Shown here in pieces: positions 50,743 to 62,240 of a stretch of DNA of 64,000 nucleotides. Every line of letters begins with the position of its first letter. The stretch's first letter is position 1. Both the position numbers and the translations under genes were made by a program. The stretch comes from PALSA-612 sp964595575 (GTDB taxonomy: Bacteria; Actinomycetota; Thermoleophilia; Gaiellales; Gaiellaceae): the NCBI GenBank assembly GCA_964595575.1, contig CAZQRA010000012.1, positions 3,067 through 67,066 of the forward strand, written 5' to 3'. A model generated the notes under the pieces. It did no database searches. It saw only the letters and a program-made list of their open reading frames with translations, and was not told the origin of the DNA.

Positions 50743-52179
50743 TCATCCTGGGAACACCACCTCCGCCCGCAGCCCGCCCGCGCTCTCGAGCGACAACGTC
50801 CCCTTGAGCTCGTCGCGAACGAGCGCGCGCACGATGGAGAGCCCGGTGCCTTGAGCCGGCTCCCCGTCGATACCCAGGCCATCGTCCGCGATGGCGAGGG
50901 TGACGTGGCCGTCTCGTTGCCTGAGCTCGATGCGCACGTGGTCGCCGCCGTGCTCGAGCGCGTTCTGGAGGAGCTCGCTGAACACGAGAGCGAGGGCCGT
51001 GGCTCGGCTTCCGGCCAGCGATACGTGCTCGAAGGAGGCTTCCACCTCCTTTCCTTCCGCCAAGCCCTGGACGAGCATGGCCCGCAACCGCTCCAAGAGC
51101 TCGCCCAGATCGACGTCGTCCTCCCGCTGCTGGGTGAGTACCTCGTGGACGGCGGCGATGGCCAGGATGCGGTTGACCGAGTCCTCCAGCGCCCGTCGGG
51201 GATCGACCCCCGCGGCCCGGGCCTGCAGACGGAGGAGCGAGGCCACTGTCTGCAGGTTGTTCTTGACTCGATGGTGGATCTCCTGGGCGAGGACGCCGCG
51301 CATGACCGCCCGCCCGTGCTCCAGGGCCACCGCCGCGTGGTGGGCGATGGAAGCGAGGAGCTGGCGCTCCTCCTCGGTGAAGGGAGTGTCCCGATCGCAG
51401 ACGAGCTCGCCCACCTGCCGTCGCTTCCAACGCAAGGGCAGGCGGATGGCGTAGGCTCCCGCCCTTCCCTCGGGCCAGGCGACCCTGCCGTCCTCGAGCA
51501 CGAGCGCTGCCCCTGAGGCCCGCACCGCGGCCATGGTGGTCTTCACGATGGCCTCCAGCGACTCCTCCAGGTAGAGCGACTCCGAGACCGCCTCCGAGAT
51601 CCGGGCCAAGGCCTCGAGCTCCTCGACCCGCCGCTGGGCCTGGGCGTACAGCTTGGCGTGCTCGAGCGAGAAGGCGACCTGGGCGGCGATGGCCAAGAGG
51701 AGGTCGATCTCGGCCGGCGTGAACTCCCGCGGCTCTCGCGTGCGCACGTTGAGCGCCCCCTCCAGCTTGTCCCGAGCGAGGATGGGCACAGCCAGGATCG
51801 ACTCGTACTCGTCCTCGGGGAGGTTGGGAAAGGCCTTGAAGCGGGGGTCGAGGTGGGCCTGAGCGGGAATCATCACCGGCTCCCGCATGGCCGCCGCCCA
51901 CCCCGTAATCCCTTCTCCCGGCTTCATCCGGGGCCTGCGGGTGAGATCCTCCACCCGCGTTCCGTGGGTCGCCCGGAGCACGAGCTCGTCCGCCCGCTCG
52001 TCGTAGAGGTAGACGAAGCACGCATCCGCCTCCAGGGCCTCCGCCACCTTGCGGGCGACGAGCCAGAGTACCTCCTCCAAGTCGAGGGTCGAGTTGACGG
52101 CGGCGATGGTCTCGGTAAGCAGGCGCAGGTGTCGGGCCGATTCCTCCACGTCCTCGATTGTAGGAGCGGTAGGCTCCAC
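50743..52179 (-). CDS. GAF-domain sensor histidine kinase, HisKA_2 type
   Basis: This 478-aa soluble kinase has two GAF-like sensor domains (about 25-165 and 180-275), a HisKA_2 dimerisation helix with phospho-His in QEIHHRVKNNLQTVASLLRL, and an HATPase domain with FSELLQNALEHGG, IADDGLGI and GTGLSIVRALV. This is the PdtaS/EutW pattern that partners ANTAR regulators. It is cytosolic and has no membrane segment. GTG 52179 lies only 5 bp from the start of the divergent DUF2269 gene. Confidence 0.92.
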   Translation of the reverse strand: MEPTAPTIEDVEESARHLRLLTETIAAVNSTLDLEEVLWLVARKVAEALEADACFVYLYDERADELVLRATHGTRVEDLTRRPRMKPGEGITGWAAAMREPVMIPAQAHLDPRFKAFPNLPEDEYESILAVPILARDKLEGALNVRTREPREFTPAEIDLLLAIAAQVAFSLEHAKLYAQAQRRVEELEALARISEAVSESLYLEESLEAIVKTTMAAVRASGAALVLEDGRVAWPEGRAGAYAIRLPLRWKRRQVGELVCDRDTPFTEEERQLLASIAHHAAVALEHGRAVMRGVLAQEIHHRVKNNLQTVASLLRLQARAAGVDPRRALEDSVNRILAIAAVHEVLTQQREDDVDLGELLERLRAMLVQGLAEGKEVEASFEHVSLAGSRATALALVFSELLQNALEHGGDHVRIELRQRDGHVTLAIADDGLGIDGEPAQGTGLSIVRALVRDELKGTLSLESAGGLRAEVVFPG

Positions 52180-52184
52180 CTCCC

Positions 52185-52658
52185 GTGACCACGTACCAGT
52201 GGCTCTTGGGCTTCCACGTGCTCGGCGCGCTCCTGTTCGTGGCCGGGGCCGTCGCCGCCGGGCTCTTCCACGCCCTGGCCATGGCCCGCACCAGCCCGAC
52301 CGAGATCGCCCCCCTCCTCAGGCTCACGCGGGTAGGGGTGGCGGTGAACGGGGTGGGCGCCCTCCTGTCGCTCGGCCTCGGCATCTGGCTGGTCGAGCAC
52401 CTGCCCGGCTACGACTTCGACGATGCCTGGATCGCCGCCGCCCTGGCGCTGTGGGGGGCGAGCACCGTCCCTGCGACTATCGGGGGTCGCAGCATGCGGC
52501 ACGCCCGACGCCTGGCCGAGGAGCTAGCGGCCGCCGGCGAGAGCCGAAGCGAAGAGCTTCGCCGCCGGGTGGCCGACCCGCTCGCCCTCGTCCTCAACTA
52601 CCTGAGCTTGGCCATGGTCGTGGCCATCGTGGCCCTCATGGTATGGAAGCCGGCCTGA
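52185..52658 (+). CDS. DUF2269-like membrane protein
   Basis: This 157-aa protein has four helices and starts YQWLLGFHVLGALLFVAGAV, with the FHVLGA pattern of DUF2269 proteins. A TAGGCT box lies 9 nt before the GTG. Function is unknown. It shares a base with the next gene (TGATG). Confidence 0.72.
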   Translation: MTTYQWLLGFHVLGALLFVAGAVAAGLFHALAMARTSPTEIAPLLRLTRVGVAVNGVGALLSLGLGIWLVEHLPGYDFDDAWIAAALALWGASTVPATIGGRSMRHARRLAEELAAAGESRSEELRRRVADPLALVLNYLSLAMVVAIVALMVWKPA

Positions 52659-53056
52659 TGGAGGCTCTGCTCTTCCTCCACGTCCTCGCCGCCATGGCGC
52701 TCCTCGGCTCGTCCATCGCCGCTGCCGCCGCCGGCGCCGCCGCCTCCAGGAGCCCCGGGGTGCGGGCGCTCCAGGTCGCCTGCTTTCGGTCGGCCATCGC
52801 CACCGCCGCCACGGCCGTGGCGACGATCGTGCTCGGCGAGGCTCTGGCCGCGGAGCAGGGGACAGCGGGGACGTGGCTGGACGCCTCGCGGGCGATCGCC
52901 GTCGTCGGCCTCCTGGGTGGAGGGCTGGCAGCCTCGGTCCTTGCCCGCCTGGCCGGCGAGCGCCCCCGGCTGGCCTTGGCCTCCGGCCTTGTCTCCCTCC
53001 TCGTGGCCGGCCTCGCCCTGGCCGTCACCTTCCTCATGGCCGCCAAGCCGAGCTAA
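52658..53056 (+). CDS. Small membrane protein related in layout to DUF2269
   Basis: This 132-aa protein has four helices and begins EALLFLHVLAAMALLGSSIA, similar in style to the N-terminus of its upstream neighbour, so the two may be diverged duplicates that form a heteromer. ATG 52658 overlaps the previous stop; ATG 52643 in the same frame is an alternative. No named family is recognised. Confidence 0.65.
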   Translation: MEALLFLHVLAAMALLGSSIAAAAAGAAASRSPGVRALQVACFRSAIATAATAVATIVLGEALAAEQGTAGTWLDASRAIAVVGLLGGGLAASVLARLAGERPRLALASGLVSLLVAGLALAVTFLMAAKPS

Positions 53057-53115
53057 CAGAACCGAGCTAACAGAAGCTTTACCGCTAGCCGAGGGCTTTC
53101 TTCATCGATGCCGAA

Positions 53116-53121
53116 TAGAGT
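53116..53121 (+). promoter_or_regulatory. -10 element TAGAGT for the PRC-barrel gene
   Basis: TAGAGT is followed by 7 nt and GTG 53129. This decides the start of the small gene over ATG 53108, which lies upstream of the -10 box. Confidence 0.5.
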
Positions 53122-53128
53122 CGACGCC

Positions 53129-53380
53129 GTGAGCTCGCTCGCTGTCGATCTGGCCGCGACCTCCGGCTTCCTGGTGGCCGATCGCCGGGGGCGCATCGTA
53201 GGACGCGTCGAGTGCCCCATGTACGGCTCCGGCCCCGACGCGCCCGACGCCCTGGCCGTTCGAGCGGGCATTTTCTCCCGGCGGCGACTCGTCCCCGCCG
53301 ACGCCATCGCCGAGATCGACCAGGTGAGCGGCGTCATCGGCTTGCGGGTCGAGCGCGAGAGCATTCGCACCTTCCTCTAG
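53129..53380 (+). CDS. Small PRC-barrel-like protein
   Basis: This 83-aa protein has FLVADRRGRIVGRVECPMYG and RRLVPADAIAEIDQVSGVIG followed by LRVERESIRTFL, a pattern of short beta strands as in PRC-barrel domains. Such domains bind RNA or proteins, as in RimM. The role is unknown. A GC hairpin follows the stop directly. Confidence 0.6.
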   Translation: MSSLAVDLAATSGFLVADRRGRIVGRVECPMYGSGPDAPDALAVRAGIFSRRRLVPADAIAEIDQVSGVIGLRVERESIRTFL

Positions 53381-53397
53381 GCCGGCGGCCCGCCGGC
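53381..53397 (+). terminator. GC hairpin after the PRC-barrel gene
   Basis: GCCGGCG (53381-53387) pairs with CGCCGGC (53391-53397) directly after the stop codon. No T-tract follows. The rest of the space to 53576 holds no gene that I can support. Confidence 0.45.
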
Positions 53398-53576
53398 ACG
53401 CCCGCGGGATCGGGGAGGGGCCCGCCCGCGGCGCGGCTGCAGGCGGAGCCCGTCTCGACTCCTAAGCGACCACGAGCTGCCCACGAGGAAGCAGCTCGCA
53501 GTCGGCCGTCAGTCGGCCCCGCTGCCGCATGCCACGGGGCCAGCTCCCATCTTAGATCAGGGTGCCGACGAGGGGA

Positions 53577-53605
53577 AGGCGGCCGCCTAGGCCCGACGGC
53601 CGCCT
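53577..53605 (-). terminator. GC hairpin downstream of glnA
   Basis: AGGCGGCCG (53577-53585) pairs with CGGCCGCCT (53597-53605), a perfect 9-bp stem with an 11-nt loop, 18 nt after the glnA stop on the minus strand. The T-tract is weak (TTCCCC). Confidence 0.5.
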
Positions 53606-53623
53606 CCCCACGCTCGACCGCCG

Positions 53624-54991
53624 CTAGAGGACCGGGAGGTAGCGCTCCATCTCCCACTGGGTGAGCTGGACTCGGTACTCGTCCCACTCCTTGCGCTTGA
53701 GCTCCACGTAGCGGTCGAAGATGTGGGGCCCCAGTGCCTTGCGGGCAAGCTCGGACTGAGCCAGCTCGTCGATCGCCTCCCCCAGCGTCTCGGGCAAGGA
53801 CACGATCCCTCGCTCTCGGCGCTGCTCCGCCGTGAGGTGGTAGAGGTTCGTCTCCATCGGCTCGGGGAGCTCGTAGCCCTTCTCGATCCCCTCCAGGCCG
53901 GCGTGGAGGAGACAGGCGAAGGTGAGGTAGGGGTTGCAGGCGGGATCGGGGCAGCGGATCTCCGCCCTCGTCGCCTGCTCGTGGCCCGGCTTGTAGACCG
54001 GAATCCGGATCAAAGCGGAGCGGTTGCGCTGCGACCAGGCGACGTACACCGGCGCCTCGTAGCCCGGCACCAGCCGCTTGTAGGAGTTCACCCACTGGGC
54101 GAAGACGGCCGAGATCTCCCTGGCGTGGCGGAGCTGGCCGGCGATGAAAGCCTTGGCCACGTCCGACAGGTGCCAGCGGTCGTCGGGGTCGAAGAAGGCG
54201 TTGCGGCCGTTCTGGAACAGCGACTGGTGGGTGTGCATCCCCGAGCCGTTCTGGCCGAAGATCGGCTTGGGCATGAAGGTGGCGTAGACGCCGTGCTTGG
54301 CCGCGATCTCCTTGACGATGAGGCGGTAGGTCATCACGTGGTCGGCCATGGTCAGGGCGTCGGCATACCGCATGTCGATCTCGTGCTGCGAGGGGCCGAC
54401 CTCGTGGTGGGCGTACTCGACGGGGATGCCCATCGCCTCCAGGGCGTGGATCGTCTCCCGGCGGAGGTCGGTGGCCGCGTCCATCGTCGTCTGGGCGAAG
54501 TAGCCGCCCTCGTCCAGGGTCTCTACCCCCTCCGGATTCTTGAACAGGAAGTACTCCAGCTCGGGGCCCACGTTGAAGGTGTCGAAGCCCATCGCCCGCA
54601 TACGGTCGAGCGCCCGCCGCAGCACGTACCGGGGGTCCCCCTCGTAGGGCTTGCCGTCGGGGGTGACGATGTCGCAGATCATGCGGGCGACGACCGAGTT
54701 GTACCCCTCGCTCTTGGGCATGAGCTGGAAGGTGGTCGGGTCGGGGATGGCCACCATGTCCGACTCCTCGATGGCGTTGAAGCCAGTGATCGAGGAGCCG
54801 TCGAAGCCCATCCCGTCGTTGAGGGCGTCCTCCACCTCCGGGGGCGTGATCGCGAAGCTCTTCAGGTGCCCCTCGATGTCGGTGAACCAGAGGAGGAGGA
54901 AGTCGACCTTCTCCTCCCTGATGCGGTCGAGTACCCGGGCGCGATCGGCCGGATCGCTGGTCGCTCTGTGCCTCGTCTCGACTATGGCCAT
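53624..54991 (-). CDS. glnA: Glutamine synthetase, type I
   Basis: This 455-aa enzyme has DGMGFDGSSITGFNAIEESD, NVGPELEYFLFK, EVGPSQHEIDMRYADAL, KPIFGQNGSGMHTHQSLF and RIRIPVYKPG-type regions (ALIRIPVYKPGHEQATRAEI), plus the Tyr of the adenylylation-loop position in NLYHLTAEQ. It makes glutamine from glutamate, ammonia and ATP. AAGGAGG precedes the ATG at 54991. The leader carries an intrinsic-terminator-like hairpin, so expression is probably controlled by premature termination. Confidence 0.95.
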   Translation of the reverse strand: MAIVETRHRATSDPADRARVLDRIREEKVDFLLLWFTDIEGHLKSFAITPPEVEDALNDGMGFDGSSITGFNAIEESDMVAIPDPTTFQLMPKSEGYNSVVARMICDIVTPDGKPYEGDPRYVLRRALDRMRAMGFDTFNVGPELEYFLFKNPEGVETLDEGGYFAQTTMDAATDLRRETIHALEAMGIPVEYAHHEVGPSQHEIDMRYADALTMADHVMTYRLIVKEIAAKHGVYATFMPKPIFGQNGSGMHTHQSLFQNGRNAFFDPDDRWHLSDVAKAFIAGQLRHAREISAVFAQWVNSYKRLVPGYEAPVYVAWSQRNRSALIRIPVYKPGHEQATRAEIRCPDPACNPYLTFACLLHAGLEGIEKGYELPEPMETNLYHLTAEQRRERGIVSLPETLGEAIDELAQSELARKALGPHIFDRYVELKRKEWDEYRVQLTQWEMERYLPVL

Positions 54992-55013
54992 GAATCCTCC
55001 TTGCTTGCTCCCG

Positions 55014-55046
55014 AAAAGACAAAAGCCCCGGGCACTTTGCCCGAGG
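55014..55046 (-). terminator. intrinsic-terminator-like hairpin in the glnA leader
   Basis: On the minus strand CCTCGGGCA (55046-55038) pairs with TGCCCGGGG (55034-55026), with a 3-nt loop, one T-G pair, and then CTTTTGTCTTTT. It lies between the promoter and the ribosome site of glnA, so it would stop transcription before the gene unless prevented. A smaller hairpin, CGTCG-AGG-CGACG, directly precedes it. This is the layout of an attenuator. Confidence 0.65.
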
Positions 55047-55070
55047 CCGCGTCGCCTCGACGACAACCAC

Positions 55071-55076
55071 AGTGTA
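55071..55076 (-). promoter_or_regulatory. -10 element TACACT of glnA
   Basis: TACACT on the minus strand places the transcript start near 55064, just before the leader hairpins. No convincing -35 is seen. Confidence 0.4.
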
Positions 55077-55362
55077 CAGGGATCCGCCGATGCGCGCCAC
55101 GGGCAGCGCACGACCCACGGGGCCCGAGGGGCACCGCTGCCGCGCCGATCACGAGCAGCGGCCAGAGGTCCCCCCCAAGGCGGGTCTAAGCCCGAGCTGT
55201 CGAGGATGGCCGAGCCGACCCCCGCAGCGCGTATGTCGGCTGCGACAGCGTCGATGAGCGCCGCGCCGAAGCGCGCCTTTCCCAGGGTCGGGTCGACGAA
55301 CAGGGCCACGACGCCGAAGAGGGCGGCCGTAGCGGAGGCGGGCGCCTCCTCGAAGGTACCGC

Positions 55363-55391
55363 TTGATCCCCTCCTACCCTCGTGCTACTCT
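55363..55391 (+). promoter_or_regulatory. promoter of the glnK-amt operon
   Basis: TTGATC (55363-55368) and TACTCT (55386-55391) are separated by 17 bp. The start would lie near 55398 and give a leader of about 95 nt that contains the terminator hairpin at 55437-55468. Confidence 0.5.
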
Positions 55392-55436
55392 GCCCGCCGA
55401 CCGGGGGGCCGGCGGAGGCCGCCCCGGAAGGCATCG

Positions 55437-55468
55437 AGGCCTGAGGAGGATTCTCCCGGGCCTTTTTT
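55437..55468 (+). terminator. intrinsic terminator in the glnK-amt leader
   Basis: AGGCCTGAGGAG (55437-55448) pairs with CTCCCGGGCCT (55453-55463) as an 11-bp stem with one bulged A and one G-T pair, a 4-nt loop GATT, and then a run of six T. It stands before the GlnK ribosome site, so it must be bypassed for expression. It is the best intrinsic terminator in the window. Confidence 0.75.
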
Positions 55469-55494
55469 CATGGTCCACGAGAAGGAGGTGAGTC

Positions 55495-55845
55495 GTGGTG
55501 AAGGTTGAGGCCGTCGTCGTCCGCGAGCGCGTGGAGACGGTCATCGACGCGGTCGAGGAAGAGACCGGTCACGTGGGCGTGACCGTGATCGAGGCCATCG
55601 GGCACGGCCGCCAGCGGGGGGTGACGCACGAGTACCGGGGGCGCGTCTTCGAGTCGCGCTTCCTGCCCAAAGCCCTGCTCGTGTTCGTCGTCCGCGACGA
55701 CCGCGCCCCGGCCGTGGTGGCAGCGATCGCCGACGCGGCCCGCACGGGGGCGACAGCAGGAGACGGGATCGTGTGGGCGAGCCCCGTGACCAACGTGGTG
55801 CACAACCGCACCGGCAAGCCGCTGGAGGAGGTGGAGGTAGCATGA
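55495..55845 (+). CDS. P-II family nitrogen regulatory protein
   Basis: This 116-aa protein has the P-II fold, with the T-loop in GRQRGVTHEYRGRVFESRFL and the C-terminal VNGIVWASPV-like segment (GDGIVWASPVTNVV). It lies directly upstream of amt with an ATGA overlap, as GlnK does, and should gate the transporter according to 2-oxoglutarate and ATP. GAAGGAGGTGA precedes two consecutive GTG codons; the start is 55495 or 55498. The sequence is rather diverged from GlnB/GlnK. Confidence 0.87.
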   Translation: MVKVEAVVVRERVETVIDAVEEETGHVGVTVIEAIGHGRQRGVTHEYRGRVFESRFLPKALLVFVVRDDRAPAVVAAIADAARTGATAGDGIVWASPVTNVVHNRTGKPLEEVEVA

Positions 55846-57248
55846 GCGACAAGGAGCTCCTGTTCGCAGCCAGCACGGTGTGGGTGGTCGTTGCCGCCGT
55901 GCTGGTGATGTTCATGCAGGCCGGCTTTGCCTTCCTGGAGGCAGGGCTGACGCGCATGAAGAACGTGGGCCACGTGGCCGCCAAGAACGTGCTCCTGTTC
56001 GCCTTGGCCTCGGTCGTCTACTACCTGGTCGGGTTCGGCATCGCCTTCGGCGACGGGGGAGGCGGCTTCGCCGGCGGCTCCGGGTTCGCCCCCTCCTTCG
56101 ACGAGCTGATCGCGATCGGGGCTTCCCCCTTCTCCTGGTTCGCCGAGATCCCGGCTGCCGCCGGCTACCTGTTCGAGGTCGTCTTCGCCGGGGTGTCCCT
56201 GGCCATCGTGTGGGGGGCCATGGCCGAGCGCACCAAGCTGTACGTGTACCTCGTGTTCGGGGTCGCCTTCACCCTCATCTACGCCGTCGTCTCGCACTGG
56301 ATCTGGAGTCCCGACGGCTGGCTCTTCTCGCTGGGAATGCAGGACTTCGCCGGCTCCACCGTGGTCCACTACCAGGGCGCCTTGGCCGGGCTGGCGGGGG
56401 CGCTCTTGCTCGGCCCCCGCATCGGCAAGTTCGGCCCCGACGGGAAGCCGAACGCCATCCCCGGGCACAACATGGCCTACACCACCCTAGGGGTCATCAT
56501 CCTCTGGTTCGGTTGGTTCGGCTTCAACCCCGGCTCCACCCTGGGGGTCGACCTGGGCGGGCTCGGCTTCTTCGCCTACGTCGCGCTCAACACCAACGTG
56601 GCTGCGGCCGCAGGGGTGGTCGGCGCCCTGGCCACCGCCTGGATGGTGATCGGCAAGCCCGACTTGTCGATGATGCTGAACGGTGCCATCGCCGCCCTCG
56701 TGGCCATCACTGCCGCCTGCGCCTTCGTCAGCCCCTGGGCAGCGCTCGTCATCGGCCTCGTCGCCGGCATGATCGTCGTCGCCGGCGTCCTCGCCGTGGA
56801 GCGGGCCGGGATCGACGACCCGGTGGGAGCGATCGCGGCCCACGGCATGGCGGGAGTGTGGGGGACGCTCGCTCTCGGCCTCTTGGCCAACCCCGATCTG
56901 GCCGAGAGGCTGGAGACGGGCCAAGGCGGTCTCCTCTACACGGGGTCGTTCCACCAGCTCGGCGTGCAGGCGCTCGGGCTCCTCGCCGTGGGGGCGTTTA
57001 CCTTCACGGCCTCCTTCCTCGCCCTTCTCGCCCTCAAGCGGTCCTTCGGCATCCGCACCGAGGAGGAGGTGGAGACTGCCGGGCTGGATGTGTCCGAGCA
57101 CGGCATGTGGGGCTACCCCGAGTTCTACATCCCCGTCCCCGGCGGGTACGGCACCGAGGCCCATGCCCACCTCGGCCTCGCTTCCGCGGGCCGGGTGCGG
57201 GCGGCGGGCCTCCACCAGACGACCGCTCGGGCGGAAGCCTCGCCCTGA
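55842..57248 (+). CDS. amt: Ammonium transporter
   Basis: This 468-aa protein has eleven helices and the Amt motifs: VLVMFMQAGFAFLEAGLTR, KNVGHVAAKNVL, DFAGSTVVHYQGALAGLAGA with the first pore His, VIILWFGWFGFNPGSTLG, and DPVGAIAAHGMAGVWGTLALG with the second pore His. It imports ammonium. ATG 55842 overlaps the P-II stop by 4 nt. A 12-bp hairpin follows the stop. Confidence 0.95.
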   Translation: MSDKELLFAASTVWVVVAAVLVMFMQAGFAFLEAGLTRMKNVGHVAAKNVLLFALASVVYYLVGFGIAFGDGGGGFAGGSGFAPSFDELIAIGASPFSWFAEIPAAAGYLFEVVFAGVSLAIVWGAMAERTKLYVYLVFGVAFTLIYAVVSHWIWSPDGWLFSLGMQDFAGSTVVHYQGALAGLAGALLLGPRIGKFGPDGKPNAIPGHNMAYTTLGVIILWFGWFGFNPGSTLGVDLGGLGFFAYVALNTNVAAAAGVVGALATAWMVIGKPDLSMMLNGAIAALVAITAACAFVSPWAALVIGLVAGMIVVAGVLAVERAGIDDPVGAIAAHGMAGVWGTLALGLLANPDLAERLETGQGGLLYTGSFHQLGVQALGLLAVGAFTFTASFLALLALKRSFGIRTEEEVETAGLDVSEHGMWGYPEFYIPVPGGYGTEAHAHLGLASAGRVRAAGLHQTTARAEASP

Positions 57249-57255
57249 CCGAGCC

Positions 57256-57286
57256 GGGAGGGCCGCCTGCCTCGGGCGGCCCTCCC
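57256..57286 (+). terminator. terminator hairpin after amt
   Basis: GGGAGGGCCGCC (57256-57267) pairs perfectly with GGCGGCCCTCCC (57275-57286), 7-nt loop, 7 nt after the amt stop. No T-tract. Confidence 0.6.
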
Positions 57287-57331
57287 CTCCGGCCGGCCCC
57301 CGTGGACCGTCGGAGCGGGGGCGGCGCAGGC

Positions 57332-57365
57332 GGTGCCCGGCGCCGGGGCCGCAGCGCCGGGCACC
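57332..57365 (-). terminator. terminator hairpin after gltB
   Basis: GGTGCCCGGCGC (57332-57343) pairs perfectly with GCGCCGGGCACC (57354-57365), 10-nt loop, 15 nt beyond the gltB stop on the minus strand. No T-tract. Confidence 0.6.
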
Positions 57366-57380
57366 TGGGGAGGGGGACCT

Positions 57381-61733
<4,353 letters not shown>

Positions 61734-62007
61734 CTTCCCCGCCGCTGGGCAGAACCTCGTGGGATCGAAGGGCCTGGCTGCGGTTCCGCCTTTCTCGTCT
61801 AGCTAGCCGGCGAGGCGGAACCGAGTGGACGCCGACTAGCGCAGGCTCGCGCGCGCGACCGGAAAGAGCCGCTTGAGAGCAAAGGTAGCCGCGCCCGCGT
61901 CCATCGCCCCTGCACTTTACTTTGAATAGCCGAATAGCGCAAACACATAGGGCTGTCCGCTCTCTCCCCCGGTGCACGCTCGCCGGCGATCGAGAAGCAG
62001 TTGTCGC
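61734..62007. other. intergenic region between gltB and leuL
   Basis: I see no gene here. A short AT-richer stretch lies at 61915-61950 and might belong to the gltB promoter, but no clear -10/-35 pair is visible. Confidence 0.5.
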
Positions 62008-62037
62008 TTGACAAGCCGGTAGCCCGTGCCGCACACT
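62008..62037 (+). promoter_or_regulatory. promoter of the leu operon
   Basis: A perfect -35 TTGACA (62008-62013) and CACACT (62032-62037) lie 18 bp apart. The transcript would start within a few nt of the leader peptide ATG at 62047. Confidence 0.55.
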
Positions 62038-62046
62038 GAGAGGCCG

Positions 62047-62142
62047 ATGGAGGTGCGTGTCCTACCGAGGCGTGTCGTCCCCTTCGGGGGACCGACGACG
62101 CTGCTTCTCCTTCTCGGCCTCCTCATTCTCCTCCCCCGGTAG
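62047..62142 (+). CDS. leuL: Leucine-rich leader peptide of the leu operon
   Basis: ATG 62047 opens a 31-codon frame ending TAG 62142 whose second half reads LLLLLGLLILL, nine Leu and one Ile in eleven codons, mostly CTC/CTT. It stands about 100 nt upstream of a 2-isopropylmalate synthase gene. The stop codon lies inside a hairpin (CTCCCCC paired with GGGGGAG), so ribosome stalling on Leu codons would alter the fold. This is the design of a ribosome-mediated attenuator. A membrane peptide is the alternative reading. Confidence 0.75.
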   Translation: MEVRVLPRRVVPFGGPTTLLLLLGLLILLPR

Positions 62143-62200
62143 GGGGAGAGAGACGACGCCGCGGCGTAGCCGCTTCAACCACCTCCAACCGTAACTCCCA

Positions 62201-62218
62201 GCCCTCGCAGAGGAGGGC
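62201..62218 (+). promoter_or_regulatory. hairpin between leuL and leuA
   Basis: GCCCTC (62201-62206) and GAGGGC (62213-62218) form a perfect 6-bp stem with a 6-nt loop 22 nt before the leuA start. It lacks a T-tract, so it may act on translation of leuA or as the terminator arm of a Rho-type attenuator. Confidence 0.4.
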
Positions 62219-62240
62219 GTCGACCCCGAGGAGGCAGCGA

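Larger units (their letters stand above)
54992..55494. other. divergent glnA / glnK-amt regulatory region
   Basis: These 503 bp hold no gene that I can support. They contain a promoter and a leader terminator for each direction (given separately). A short open frame on the minus strand (ATG 55309, PTLGKARFGAALIDAVAADI) looks slightly protein-like but has no recognisable family and runs into glnA in frame. Confidence 0.6.

Noticed and set aside
53473..53496. GAGCTGC/GCAGCTC hairpin as a small RNA
   Set aside because: It is an isolated 7-bp stem without a promoter or terminator.
55186..55434. small minus-strand gene between glnA and glnK
   Set aside because: There is no family resemblance or ribosome site, and it overlaps the glnK-amt promoter region.
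62047..62240. T-box riboswitch before leuA
   Set aside because: I find no T-box consensus (TGGNACCGCG) or specifier hairpin, and a Leu-rich leader peptide explains the region better.
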